64,000 nt of DNA from Brevibacillus reuszeri (lineage in GTDB: Bacteria; Bacillota; Bacilli; Brevibacillales; Brevibacillaceae), in NCBI RefSeq assembly GCF_002897295.1, contig NZ_BEXF01000009.1, positions 207,880 to 271,879 of the forward strand, read 5' to 3'. Of the stretch, positions 44,132 to 53,180 are shown piece by piece. The stretch's first letter is position 1. Each line of letters begins with the position of its first letter. The notes under the pieces were generated by a model. It was not told where the DNA came from. It searched no databases and saw only the letters and a program-made list of their open reading frames with translations. A program made the position numbers and the translations under genes.

Positions 44132-44413
44132 ATGGCTGAAAACGAAGAAGAAATGGGGCAGGCGGTCAAAGTATATAAAGCTTTAGGTGAACCCACGCGT
44201 TTAAAAATCGCTTTGCTGCTAGCAAAGGAGAGCAATCAATGCTTTACTGCTATTGGCGAAAGACTCGAAACGGTGGCTGGTTCAACGTTGTCGCATCATC
44301 TGAAGCAATTAACCGACTCTGGCTTAATCACTTCGCGTAAGAATGGATCGTTTATTCACTATAGTGTTAATCAAGAAGTTGCTGAGAAATTTGCGCCCTA
44401 TTTGCTGGCGTAA
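44132..44413 (+). CDS. ArsR-family transcriptional repressor
   Basis: The 93-residue winged-helix protein has KALGEPTRLKIALLLAKE and the recognition helix GSTLSHHLKQLTDSGLI. No metal-binding ELCVCDL-type box is present, but a Cys lies in ESNQCFTAIGERL. It is followed by a flavin oxidoreductase and an MFS pump that it probably controls, since the same operator-like motif lies before it and before the oxidoreductase. TTGGGAAGGAGATCATC is the ribosome binding site. Confidence 0.92.
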   Translation: MAENEEEMGQAVKVYKALGEPTRLKIALLLAKESNQCFTAIGERLETVAGSTLSHHLKQLTDSGLITSRKNGSFIHYSVNQEVAEKFAPYLLA

Positions 44414-44427
44414 ATTTTTTTAAAACA

Positions 44428-44449
44428 CATTTCTATATTTCTAGAAGTG
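44428..44449 (-). promoter_or_regulatory. Candidate ArsR operator, upstream of the oxidoreductase
   Basis: On the minus strand this reads CACTTCTAGAAATATAGAA, matching the motif at 44090 at most positions. It lies 24 bases before the oxidoreductase start. Confidence 0.5.
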
Positions 44450-44472
44450 ACGAATTAGTTAGGGGGTAAACT

Positions 44473-45525
44473 ATGATGGAAGATAAGTCAAAGATCATGG
44501 AGTTGGGAATTACCACTTTTCTCCACACAAGTTCTGATCATGGAGGTGTCTCGCCGGCAGAGAGGCTGCGTCAAGCGATCGAGGAGATTCAATTGGCAGA
44601 TCAAGTTGGGCTCGATGTGTATGCTATTGGCGAGCATCACCGGATCGACTACACAAGCTCGTCTCCGGCTATCATTCTTGCAGCTGCAGCATCTACAACC
44701 AAGCGAATTCGGCTATCTAGCGCCGTAACGGTGCTCTCTTCGGATGATCCGGTCCGTGTATATCAGGACTTCGCAACGCTGGACTGTCTATCAAATGGGC
44801 GGGCCGAGATCATGGCCGGGCGCGGCTCTTTCGTTGAGTCGTTTCCGCTGTTCGGATATAACCTGAACGATTACGAGGAGTTGTTCGAAGAGAAGCTTGA
44901 GCTTTTATTACAAATACGGACTACGGAGAAGGTGACCTGGGGTGGAGGGCATCGACCGGCAATTAACAATTTGGGCGTATACCCCCGTGCACAGCAGGCC
45001 CAGCTGCCCGTATGGATTGGCACAGGCGGCAGCCCGGAATCAGCAGTTCGAGCCGGCACGCTGGGACTACCTGTTATCTTCTCGATTATCGGTGGGATGC
45101 CGGAACGGTTTGCCCCTTTGGTGAAACTATATAAGGAAGCCGCCGAGAAGGCAGGGCACGATTCCGGCAATTTGCAGATTGCAACGCATTCCCATGGTTT
45201 CATTGCGGATTCGTTTGAAGCTGCGGCGGAACGATACTTTCCCGTTATGTCCGAGCAGATGAACCAGATTGGACGGGAACGAGGGTGGCCACATTACACT
45301 CGTAACTCGTTCGAAGAAGCTTGCGACCTTCGTGGTGCCTTATATGTTGGAGATCCAGAATATGTGGCGGAGAAGATTCTGCTTGCACAGCAGAATTTAA
45401 GCTTGACCCGTTTCCTTATGTACGTCGATTTCAGCTCACTGCCGCATCGCGAATTGCTACGGACGATCGAGCTTCTCGGAACTAAGGTTGCACCTATTGT
45501 TCGTAAGGAGCTTGCCAAACAATAA
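44473..45525 (+). CDS. LLM-class flavin-dependent oxidoreductase (luciferase-like monooxygenase)
   Basis: The 350-residue TIM-barrel protein has LGITTFLHTSSDHGG, AIGEHHRIDYTSSSPA, AEIMAGRGSFVESFPLFGY and VWIGTGGSPESAVRAG, the phosphate-binding part for FMN. The substrate is unknown. In the ArsR-oxidoreductase-MFS set it could modify or sense a toxic compound exported by the pump (inference). TTAGGGGGTAAACT precedes the start. Confidence 0.92.
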   Translation: MMEDKSKIMELGITTFLHTSSDHGGVSPAERLRQAIEEIQLADQVGLDVYAIGEHHRIDYTSSSPAIILAAAASTTKRIRLSSAVTVLSSDDPVRVYQDFATLDCLSNGRAEIMAGRGSFVESFPLFGYNLNDYEELFEEKLELLLQIRTTEKVTWGGGHRPAINNLGVYPRAQQAQLPVWIGTGGSPESAVRAGTLGLPVIFSIIGGMPERFAPLVKLYKEAAEKAGHDSGNLQIATHSHGFIADSFEAAAERYFPVMSEQMNQIGRERGWPHYTRNSFEEACDLRGALYVGDPEYVAEKILLAQQNLSLTRFLMYVDFSSLPHRELLRTIELLGTKVAPIVRKELAKQ

Positions 45526-45592
45526 GAGGATTTTTATCTGGGTATTATTCGCACGTTTCTAGAATTGCGAAAATAGAATGAGAGGGATCGAC

Positions 45593-46780
45593 ATGCTAAA
45601 CTCATGGAAAATTTACATACTGGCCATCGTCAGTTTTTTGGTAGGGACATCTGAATTTGTTATCGCTGGAATATTAGATAGGGTCGCAACTGATGTCGGC
45701 GTGACGCTAGCAGCAGCCGGGCAGCTTATCACTGTCTACTCACTTGCATACGCGATCGGTACTCCGATTTTGATTGCAATCACCGCAAAAATGGACCGAA
45801 GAAAACTCATGTTGGCTGCTTTGGCGCTATTTCTTTTAGGAAATTTAGTCACGATTACAACGACTGGCTTCACCATGTTGTTCGGAGCTAGAATTATTTT
45901 GGCGATTGGAACCGGTGTTTTTATGGTGGTCGCTCTAACCGTTGCCTCTAAGTTTGCTCAGCCGGGCAAGCAAGGCGGTGCGATTGCTACGGTTCTCTTA
46001 GGCTTTAATCTCGCGCTTATTCTAGGTGTTCCTCTGGGGAGAGTTATTGCCGGCTCCTATGATTGGAAGATCATCTTTACGGGTATCGGAGTGCTCAGCC
46101 TGATCGCTATGTTTGTGCTTCTGCTGACCATTCCCAAGTCCAAGGGAGAGATTCCAGTTCCCATACAGGAGCAGCTTTCCCTGCTTAAAACGCCTCGAAT
46201 CTCTATTGCCTTGTCCATTAGCTTTTTCTGGATTCTGGGTTATACGATCATTTATACTTATATTTCTCCGTTCCTCCTGACCATTACTGGAATGAGCGAC
46301 CAGATGGTCAGTATCGGGCTATTTGCATTCGGTATAGCCAGTCTTCTTGGTTCTCAGGTTGGCGGCTATGGCGCAGATAAATGGGGGATTCCCCGTACTA
46401 TGATTGGAGGATTGCTTCTCCACTCCGGGATCCTGCTACTAATAACAGCATTCTCCCATTCTTCCGTATTCGTGCTGCCTTTACTGATGTTGTGGTCTTT
46501 TTTTGCCTGGTCGACTGGTCCGGTCCAACAAGTTTATTTGATTGACATGGCACCCAATGCCTCGGGAATCATTCTGAGCTTGAACACTTCCATCGTACAA
46601 TTGGGCATGGCCGTTGGAGCCGTAATTGGGGGTATGGTTGTAGAAAACATATCGCTTCAAGCCGTCGGTTGGATTGGCGCAATCGGTGTAGCGTTTGCGC
46701 TCCTGCCAGCAGTGGTATCTTTATCCATACGGAGCCAATCTGATATTAGAGGACAAGAACTGTCTGAGACAAAAGTTTGA
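45593..46780 (+). CDS. MFS transporter, DHA1 family
   Basis: The protein has about 395 residues and 12 helices. It carries FLVGTSEFVIAGILDRVATD in helix 1, AKMDRRKLM in the 2-3 loop, and ALTVASKFAQPGKQGGAIA. It resembles AraJ/YdhP-type efflux pumps, like the gene at 17288-18481. The start at 45593 follows GAGAGGGATCGAC. It is the last gene of the ArsR-controlled cluster; a hairpin at 46948 ends it. Confidence 0.88.
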   Translation: MLNSWKIYILAIVSFLVGTSEFVIAGILDRVATDVGVTLAAAGQLITVYSLAYAIGTPILIAITAKMDRRKLMLAALALFLLGNLVTITTTGFTMLFGARIILAIGTGVFMVVALTVASKFAQPGKQGGAIATVLLGFNLALILGVPLGRVIAGSYDWKIIFTGIGVLSLIAMFVLLLTIPKSKGEIPVPIQEQLSLLKTPRISIALSISFFWILGYTIIYTYISPFLLTITGMSDQMVSIGLFAFGIASLLGSQVGGYGADKWGIPRTMIGGLLLHSGILLLITAFSHSSVFVLPLLMLWSFFAWSTGPVQQVYLIDMAPNASGIILSLNTSIVQLGMAVGAVIGGMVVENISLQAVGWIGAIGVAFALLPAVVSLSIRSQSDIRGQELSETKV

Positions 46781-46947
46781 TACACTGGTGCTGAGATTAC
46801 CGTTATAAAGAATTATCTTGCGATTTAAATTTAATTAAGAGGGGAATGTATTTTCTCAATTCATCTAATTCATCGCTAGAAGTAATGAAGTTAGTGTGAA
46901 TTAAAAAGTGTTAAACTAAAGGGTTCTATTGCTTAATAAGGATGAAG

Positions 46948-46980
46948 AACGGCAGTCAGCGTAATTGGCTACCGTTTTCT
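46948..46980 (+). terminator. Terminator of the oxidoreductase-MFS unit
   Basis: AACGG and CCGTT close a stem with an inner AGTCA/TGGCT pairing, followed by TTCTC. It is about 165 bases past the stop. Confidence 0.65.
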
Positions 46981-47049
46981 CAACTAACGGGCAGAGATGT
47001 GGAATAATGGACTGAATTAAGCCGAGTTCCCATATGTATCTGTATTTTG

Positions 47050-47210
47050 GACATATTACGAACCGCTCCCTTGTAGGTAATCGCAAGCACGTGCATGTTT
47101 CACGACCTTGCCCTCCAGATCAAATCCTTCAGCTTGCAAGCCGCCTCCAACAGGCTGTATTCCGTATGAACGTACAGGTGTATAAAGTTCGGATCCGGCT
47201 GCTCCCCCAT
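47050..47210 (-). pseudogene. Remnant of the dnaE (DNA polymerase III alpha) start
   Basis: On the minus strand from 47210 the frame reads MGEQPDPNFIHLYVHTEYSL, LEAACKLKDLIWRARS, a stop, then NMHVLAITYKGAV. This is the PHP-domain start of DnaE, where ordinary copies read HLHVHTEYSLLDGA. His-to-Tyr in the metal motif, the stop codon and the missing remainder show it is dead. Confidence 0.85.
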
Positions 47211-47316
47211 GATGGCGACCTCTACATAACAGAAATGTCAGTTCCATCGTGGCGAGTACGGGCGAACGTTGTCTAGTGGAGGATGTTGGGAGGAAGACTG
47301 TCCCCCCTGCATGCAA

Positions 47317-47347
47317 AAGAGCACCAGCCTATGGGGTGGGTGCTCTT
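47317..47347 (-). terminator. Terminator-like hairpin between the two remnants
   Basis: AAGAGCACC (47317-47325) pairs with GGTGCTCTT (47339-47347); on the minus strand TTTGCATG follows. It is part of the transplanted dnaE-upstream segment. Confidence 0.6.
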
Positions 47348-47362
47348 GCTAACCAAAGTTGT

Positions 47363-47725
47363 TTAACGGGGAAGAGAGGAATACACCTTATCCAAGTAAG
47401 CGACGGCAGCTTGCTCGGCATCTTCTTTTCGTTTGATTCCGCTGATACGGTCCCGCAAATTCCGATACAACCGAATCGTGGCTTTAAGCGCATGATAGAA
47501 GCTGTTGGCGGAATGGACGGGGACGGTTTTGTTCAACGCATCGGCAAACTCGGGCGAGACACCTCCAACCTTCTGACGCCATTGGTTTGGCGGCCTTTCA
47601 GATGGAGGATCCAGGGGCCGATGACGCTTCGTCGTAGGAAAGTAATCGTGTCGATCACTTCGTAGAGTTCTCCTCTGCCGAGCTTCGCTGCTCCGTAATG
47701 GACCCATATCCAAAACCTCTCTTCC
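47363..47725 (-). pseudogene. Remnant of an unidentified gene upstream of the dnaE fragment
   Basis: A frame ending VSPEFADALNKTVPVHSANS, FYHALKATIRLYRNLRDRIS is coding-like but changes frame repeatedly toward its 5' part (VWIWVHYGAAKLG in one frame, DYFPTTKRHRPL in another). I do not recognise the family. It was probably the gene before dnaE in the donor sequence. Confidence 0.5.
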
Positions 47726-47741
47726 GTCCACTGTAACGTTA

Positions 47742-47837
47742 AGTCTAAAACTAATTTTCAAATACCTGGTGATTTTAAAGACCGGGACTCCTTGTACGAT
47801 AAGGGGTTCTGGTCTAAAACTTTACTATCACTGAACA
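47742..47837. repeat. 96-bp direct repeat, copy B
   Basis: This is the second copy of the repeat at 43950-44045, in the same orientation. The wobble-paired hairpin is kept: the base changes between copies are in the loop or the flanks. It abuts the TetR relic at 47840. Confidence 0.92.
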
Positions 47838-47839
47838 AT

Positions 47840-48130
47840 TGGATCAATTAATGGAGCGATATTGGGACCTTCCATTAGAAAAAAGGATTGGAAAACCATT
47901 TTTTTAGTCCAATAAATTTTTCGAAAGCTCTGAGTCCTATAAGTTAGTGCATACGCAACAAGGTGATGAAACTTTTCTTGACTGTATGACAAATTTCTCC
48001 GTGCGGTATATGAAGAAAGACATGTTCATAATCTTCAAGCTCCCAAAATGATTAATATCCCACAAGACTTGTTAGCAGAATTTCATGTGTCCGCGTTGGT
48101 GGCGTTGGAGGTGGACTGAGGAACATACAG
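47840..48130 (+). pseudogene. Relic of the TetR gene, middle and 3' part
   Basis: The segment aligns with 50070-50365 of the intact TetR gene (LMEQYWDIPLEKR, DLLAEFHVAAMVAL) at most positions but has stops and indels. Together with 41711-41810 it is a second, dead copy of the TetR/MFS pair, with 6 kb of other DNA between its parts. Confidence 0.85.
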
Positions 48131-48247
48131 ATGTAGAAGAGTTCTGAATCTGAAAGCAAAAAAAGGAATCCGGAATTGAAGCTTTTCCTGGCCGCGACCA
48201 AACGTTACGAACAAATGATTGCCCTTTGCTTTGGGATAGAGAAAAGA

Positions 48248-48275
48248 ACTGCTCTACTTGTTGCGACAGAGCAGT
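48248..48275. terminator. Hairpin downstream of the DHA2 pump gene
   Basis: ACTGCTCT (48248-48255) and AGAGCAGT (48268-48275) are perfectly complementary. It lies about 20 bases beyond the minus-strand pump stop. Confidence 0.65.
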
Positions 48276-48294
48276 CCTGAAATTAGCGGAGAGT

Positions 48295-49722
48295 TCAACC
48301 CGCTTGTTTTTCCTTTGCGTTTTTTCTTAAAAAGAGAGCTACCACTAAGGCAATGATCGAAATGATGAAGCCAAGCATGAACGTGTCGCTGTACCCCGCA
48401 ACAGATGCAGTTAATTGTTCAGTTACGTCATCGGGGTTAGATGACTGTGCTAAATGGGTACTGGATCGCGCTGACATGGTCGCTATGAACAATGCTGAGC
48501 CGATCGCTCCAGCAATTTGCTGCAACGTACTGAAAATAGCTGATCCATGAGCGTAATATTCAGGCGTAATCTGATTCAGTCCATAGGTCTGGACCGGGAC
48601 CAGAATGAGTGCGACACCTAGCATTAATAGACAGTGCGTTAAGATAATTTGGAGGCTCGTCGACTCTAATGTGAACCCGGTAAAGAGATACATCGCAATG
48701 CATAAGATCAATATACCCGGAATAATAGTGACTCTGGCACCGAATCGGTCAAATAGTTTTCCGGTAACAGGCGACATAAGCCCATTTACCACACCTCCGG
48801 GTAGCATGATAAGTCCTGATTGAAATGCCGTCACCAGCAACACGCTTTGCAAAAACATAGGTAATAAGGTGATTGTTGCGAACATTGCCATCATAACAAT
48901 AATCAATAGTATAATCGAGAGAGAGAACAACGAAAATCGGAAGGTACGTAATTCCAAAATCGGGTTTGAAATACGCAGTTGCCGAACTGTGAATAAGATT
49001 AAGAACAGGCCGCCCGTGATAATTGACCAATAAACTTGCGGATCAGACCAGCCTTCATTTCCTGTAGCGCTGAATCCATACACAACACCGCCAAAACCTA
49101 ACGTCGATAATATAATGGACAGCACATCAACTTTGGGTTTTGTCAGCACGGTCACATTTACAAGATAGTAATACCCGACAATGATAGAAATCATAGCAAT
49201 CGGAATAATGGTATAAAACAGCCAGCGCCAATCCATTGCATCAATAATAATGCCTGAAAGTGTAGGTCCAATAGCGGGGGCAAATGTAAATATTAAGAAG
49301 AGTACCCCCATAATCGAACCCCTTTTTTCCGCAGGGTAAATATTTAACAACGTATTCATCAGCAGCGGGATAATTAGTCCCGTACCAATGGCTTGAATCA
49401 CTCGACCAACTAATAACAACATAAAAGTAGGTGCCATTGCAGCGACGATCGTACCTATTAAAAAAGTAATCATTGAAATTAAAAAAAGCTGTCTTGTTGT
49501 AAGCCATTGTTGAATTAGAGCCGTTACGGGAATGAGCGCGCCGACAACGAGCAGGTAAGCCGCAGTTAGCCACTGTATGGTGGTGGCACCTACCTGGAAC
49601 TCCTTCATCAGCACAGGCAAGGCATTGCCTAGCAACGTTTCGTTTAATGTCGCCACAAACGCTCCTACCATGAGGGCGACCATAATTGGCATTCGCTTCA
49701 CTTTCTGTAAATCCAAGTCCAT
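48295..49722 (-). CDS. MFS drug exporter, DHA2 family (LmrB/EmrB-like)
   Basis: The protein has about 475 residues and 14 hydrophobic segments. It carries VGAFVATLNETLLGNALPVL, PVTALIQQWLTTRQLF and RVIQAIGTGLIIPLLMNTLL (motif C region). DHA2 pumps of this sort export lincomycin, puromycin or other toxic compounds with proton exchange. The start at 49722 follows GGGAGGTACTCAC. It is divergent from a TetR regulator that should repress it. A decayed copy of the pair lies at 41.5-41.8 and 47.8-48.1 kb. Confidence 0.92.
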   Translation of the reverse strand: MDLDLQKVKRMPIMVALMVGAFVATLNETLLGNALPVLMKEFQVGATTIQWLTAAYLLVVGALIPVTALIQQWLTTRQLFLISMITFLIGTIVAAMAPTFMLLLVGRVIQAIGTGLIIPLLMNTLLNIYPAEKRGSIMGVLFLIFTFAPAIGPTLSGIIIDAMDWRWLFYTIIPIAMISIIVGYYYLVNVTVLTKPKVDVLSIILSTLGFGGVVYGFSATGNEGWSDPQVYWSIITGGLFLILFTVRQLRISNPILELRTFRFSLFSLSIILLIIVMMAMFATITLLPMFLQSVLLVTAFQSGLIMLPGGVVNGLMSPVTGKLFDRFGARVTIIPGILILCIAMYLFTGFTLESTSLQIILTHCLLMLGVALILVPVQTYGLNQITPEYYAHGSAIFSTLQQIAGAIGSALFIATMSARSSTHLAQSSNPDDVTEQLTASVAGYSDTFMLGFIISIIALVVALFLRKNAKEKQAG

Positions 49723-49886
49723 GTGAGTACCTCCCTGTCGTACCATATAGGTTGAGTGTTAAGTCGTTTCCCATTGTAGTGATCATTTGCGCAGCAAAAT
49801 ATATTTAAAACATCTGTTTTGGTCAGTTAGGAGACAGAATCAAATAAATGTCTGAGAAATTGAGTGGAGTAGAGGGGGCAATAGGG

Positions 49887-50450
49887 ATGGATTTGAGAAA
49901 GCGTCGCTCCATGCAATTGTTATGGAAAGCCCTGTTTGATCTAATGACAGATAAAAAGATGTTATTTTCCAAAATTACTGTAGACCAAATTTGCGAAGAA
50001 GCAATGGTTCATCGTTCCACGTTTTATAAGCATTTCGAGGATAAATTCAGATTGTTGGAGTATGGGCTGAATCAGCTGATGGAGCAATATTGGGATATCC
50101 CATTAGAAAAAAGAATTTTAAGGCCCTTTTTTTGGTCCAATGGTTTTTTTGAAGGCTCCGAGTCCCATAAGTTAGTTCGTTCACAGCAAAGTGATGAACT
50201 CTTTTTTAACTGCATGTCGACTTACTCCATGCGGCTATTGAAAAAAGACACCTTAAATTTTATCCAGCATTCCAAAACGATCGATATCCCTCATGACTTG
50301 TTAGCAGAATTCCATGTTGCTGCAATGGTTGCTTTAAGTAATTGGTGGCATAAAAACCCCAATCTGGTGGACTTAACGCAGATAGATCAATATTTTCATA
50401 GATTGGTGAATGCAAGTATTTTTGATTTTGGAGAAGAAAAAGAAAAATAG
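49887..50450 (+). CDS. TetR/AcrR-family regulator of the adjacent DHA2 pump
   Basis: The protein has about 187 residues, with the TetR DNA-binding helix pair KITVDQICEEAMVHRSTFYKHFEDKF near the N-terminus and a helical ligand domain. I chose the ATG at 49887, behind AGAGGGGGCAATAGGG; an upstream in-frame ATG at 49848 has AGGAG too far away. The intergenic GGTCAGTTAGGAGACAG block, kept in the dead copy, probably contains the operator. Its ligand is presumably the drug exported by the pump. Confidence 0.9.
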   Translation: MDLRKRRSMQLLWKALFDLMTDKKMLFSKITVDQICEEAMVHRSTFYKHFEDKFRLLEYGLNQLMEQYWDIPLEKRILRPFFWSNGFFEGSESHKLVRSQQSDELFFNCMSTYSMRLLKKDTLNFIQHSKTIDIPHDLLAEFHVAAMVALSNWWHKNPNLVDLTQIDQYFHRLVNASIFDFGEEKEK

Positions 50451-50476
50451 CATGACACATTTTTACCACCTGTATC

Positions 50477-50654
50477 AGTTTAGGTCTTGTCGATGAATTC
50501 ATATTATCTGTTCATCCTGTTGTCTTGGGAGAAGGAAAACTGCTGTTTGTGGATATTAAGCAGAGGCTGAATTTAAAAATGGTTTATAAAAGAACGTTCC
50601 CCCTCAGACGTTGTACAACTCACTTATCATTTTGACGGTGCACCATTCCAATGA
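50477..50654 (+). pseudogene. Fragment of a RibD-C/DHFR-like gene
   Basis: The frame SLGLVDEFILSVHPVVLGEG, KLLFVDIKQRLNLKMVYKRT, then after a frameshift SDVVQLTYHF, is the C-terminal third of a YyaP/YwjB-type protein. The first two thirds are absent. It is not a piece of the intact copy at 40089, as sequences differ. From 50655 to 50900 I see only AGTCTAAGACTTTATT-type motifs. Confidence 0.75.
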
Positions 50655-50903
50655 TAAAATCGTTCGTTTCATATTAAACGCGGCAAGTCTAAGACTTTAT
50701 TCCCTAGTCTTCGACCTCCGCTTTTTTCTTTACCGAGTTAAGTCGTAAACTTTATTTTCTAGCGAGTCTCGCTGCATCGTAACTCTTCCAGGTGCCGAAT
50801 AAACTTTACCAGCGGAGAACATTCGTCTAATCATGACAGTAGGTGTCATGATTATTCAGTTATATTGTTAAAGCTTAGCAAATAGAGATCCGAGGTGGAG
50901 TCT

Positions 50904-53180
50904 ATGAACGGCCATGATATCGTAATTGAAGGAGCACGCGAGAATAACCTGAAAAACGTGAATGTCCGTATCCCGAAGCGAAAAATCACGATCTTCACCG
51001 GCGTCTCGGGCTCGGGCAAATCTTCCCTGGTCTTCGACACCATCAGCGCCGAAGCTCAGAGGCAGCTTAACGAGACGTTTTCCGCATTCATCCGCAATCG
51101 GATACCCCGGTTTAGTCAGCCGGATGCCGATCTCATCGAGAACTTGTCTACAGCAGTTGTGATCGATCAGAAAAGGCTCGGCGGCAACTCCCGTTCGACG
51201 GTTGGCACAATCACGGATATTTATGCGATGCTGCGCCTGCTGTTCTCCAGAATCGGCAAGCCTTTTGTAGGCTCTTCTCATGTTTTTTCGTTTAACGAAC
51301 CGGCCGGCATGTGCCTGGAATGCTCCGGAGTCGGACAGGTGGTTCAGTTTGATGTGGACAAGCTTCTCGACAGGTCCAAATCCCTGAATGAAGGCGCAAT
51401 TCTGTTCCCCGTATTTAAAGTGGGCAGCTGGTACTTGAATTCGTATACCCATTCCGGCTTGTTCGACAACGACAAGCGGCTTGTCGACTATACGCCGGCA
51501 GAATGGGATACCCTCCTCCACGGCAAAGAAAGCAAGATCGTATACCGTACCAAGGGCGGCGATATCGAATCGGATTATGAAGGTCTGCTGCCCAAGCTCA
51601 CCCGCCTGTATGTAAAGAGGGACAGCAGCGAGATGTCAGATGCCAAACGCGAAACCCTTGACCGCTTTCTATCCTATAACGAGTGTACCCTTTGCGGGGG
51701 GAGCCGGCTTAATCAAGCGGCCTTGGGTTGCCGGATTAATGGATACAATATTGCCGAATGTGCAGCGATGGAGATTGGTGATCTAATACGCATGATTGAA
51801 GGTATCGGTGATCCCGTTGCCGGTCCGATGATTGACGGGATTCTGATCAGGTTGAACCATCTGGTGTCCATCGGGCTGGAGTATCTGAGTCTGGATCGTC
51901 CTACGGCAACTTTGTCGGGCGGGGAGTCACAGCGCATCAAGATGATCCGACATCTGAGCAGCAGTCTTACCGACATGATCTACATTTTCGATGAACCGAG
52001 CGTCGGACTGCATCCGCGGGATGTCCATCGTCTGAATGGTATGCTTTGTCAGCTCCGGGACAAAGGGAATACCGTACTTGTCGTCGAACATGACCGCGAA
52101 GTCATGGAGATCGCCGATTACATCATCGATGTTGGACCTCATGCGGGAACCCGCGGCGGAGAGATCGTCTACGAAGGCGACTATACTGGCTTACTCAGCG
52201 CGAATACCTTGACAGGACGGTACTTGAAGCAAAGTCTGCCCTTGAAAACTTCAACCAGGGTGCCCAAGGGTCGGATGACCGTAGCTGGCGCCAGCCTGAA
52301 CAATCTGAAGGATGTCACAGTCGATATACCCGTCGGTGTCCTAACTGTGGTAACGGGAGTAGCCGGCTCAGGCAAAAGTACGCTGATTAACGGAGTATTC
52401 CTGCCGTCGCATCCGGAAGCGATAGTCATTGATCAGAGGGCCGTGGGCACGTCCATCCGTTCCAATCCAGCTACCTACACGGGGATGATGGACGAGATCC
52501 GCCGACAGTTCGCAGCAGCCAACAAGGTGAGCGCTTCCCTGTTCAGCTTCAACTCCAAGGGAGCCTGTCCTAACTGTCAAGGTCTTGGAATGATCTATAC
52601 GGATTTGGCCTTTCTCGAGCCGGTAAGAACAACATGTGAAATATGCGCGGGCAAGCGGTTCAGCGATGAAGTGCTACAGTATAAACTGAACGGAAAATCC
52701 ATCAGCGACGTCCTAGCCATGACGGTGCGGGAAGCTTCGGCGTTCTTCAGCGGGAAGGAACTGCTCCGGCAAATGCGGACGCTTGAGGATGTGGGACTCG
52801 GATACGTAACGCTGGGCCAGCCTCTGAGTACCTTGTCGGGTGGGGAATGCCAGCGCATCAAGCTGGCAGGGGAACTTCACAAGGAAGGTAGTCTCTATGT
52901 CATGGACGAGCCGACAACCGGATTGCATATGTCCGATATCTCTCGTCTGCTGGACATTATGAACCGCTTGGTCGACGGGGGGAACACCGTGGTGGTCATT
53001 GAACACAACATGGATGTGATCAAGAGCGCGGACTGGATCATTGACATGGGTCCCGAGGGCGGCCAAAGGGGAGGGCGAATTGTATTCGAAGGCACTCCTG
53101 TCCAGCTTGCCGCTGCCGAGCATTCGATAACGGGGGCGTATTTGCGCAAGGCAGAAACCGGCCAGGAAGCGTCTTTATGA
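50904..53180 (+). CDS. UvrA-like ABC protein lacking the UvrB-binding region (drug-resistance type)
   Basis: The 758-residue protein has two ABC halves, each with Walker A (GVSGSGKSSLVFD, GVAGSGKSTLIN), signature (LSGGESQRI, LSGGECQRIKL) and the UvrA zinc modules (CLECSGVG, CTLCGG, CPNCQGLG, CEICAGKRF). It is about 180 residues shorter than housekeeping UvrA, as in the UvrA2/DrrC class linked to resistance against DNA-binding antibiotics. No membrane helices are present. The start follows CCGAGGTGGAGTCT. Its GC content is higher than its neighbours, a sign of separate origin. Confidence 0.92.
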   Translation: MNGHDIVIEGARENNLKNVNVRIPKRKITIFTGVSGSGKSSLVFDTISAEAQRQLNETFSAFIRNRIPRFSQPDADLIENLSTAVVIDQKRLGGNSRSTVGTITDIYAMLRLLFSRIGKPFVGSSHVFSFNEPAGMCLECSGVGQVVQFDVDKLLDRSKSLNEGAILFPVFKVGSWYLNSYTHSGLFDNDKRLVDYTPAEWDTLLHGKESKIVYRTKGGDIESDYEGLLPKLTRLYVKRDSSEMSDAKRETLDRFLSYNECTLCGGSRLNQAALGCRINGYNIAECAAMEIGDLIRMIEGIGDPVAGPMIDGILIRLNHLVSIGLEYLSLDRPTATLSGGESQRIKMIRHLSSSLTDMIYIFDEPSVGLHPRDVHRLNGMLCQLRDKGNTVLVVEHDREVMEIADYIIDVGPHAGTRGGEIVYEGDYTGLLSANTLTGRYLKQSLPLKTSTRVPKGRMTVAGASLNNLKDVTVDIPVGVLTVVTGVAGSGKSTLINGVFLPSHPEAIVIDQRAVGTSIRSNPATYTGMMDEIRRQFAAANKVSASLFSFNSKGACPNCQGLGMIYTDLAFLEPVRTTCEICAGKRFSDEVLQYKLNGKSISDVLAMTVREASAFFSGKELLRQMRTLEDVGLGYVTLGQPLSTLSGGECQRIKLAGELHKEGSLYVMDEPTTGLHMSDISRLLDIMNRLVDGGNTVVVIEHNMDVIKSADWIIDMGPEGGQRGGRIVFEGTPVQLAAAEHSITGAYLRKAETGQEASL

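Noticed and set aside
47034..47276. Plus-strand frame over the dnaE remnant
   Set aside because: The minus strand carries clear DnaE PHP-domain similarity, so the plus-strand frame is a shadow.
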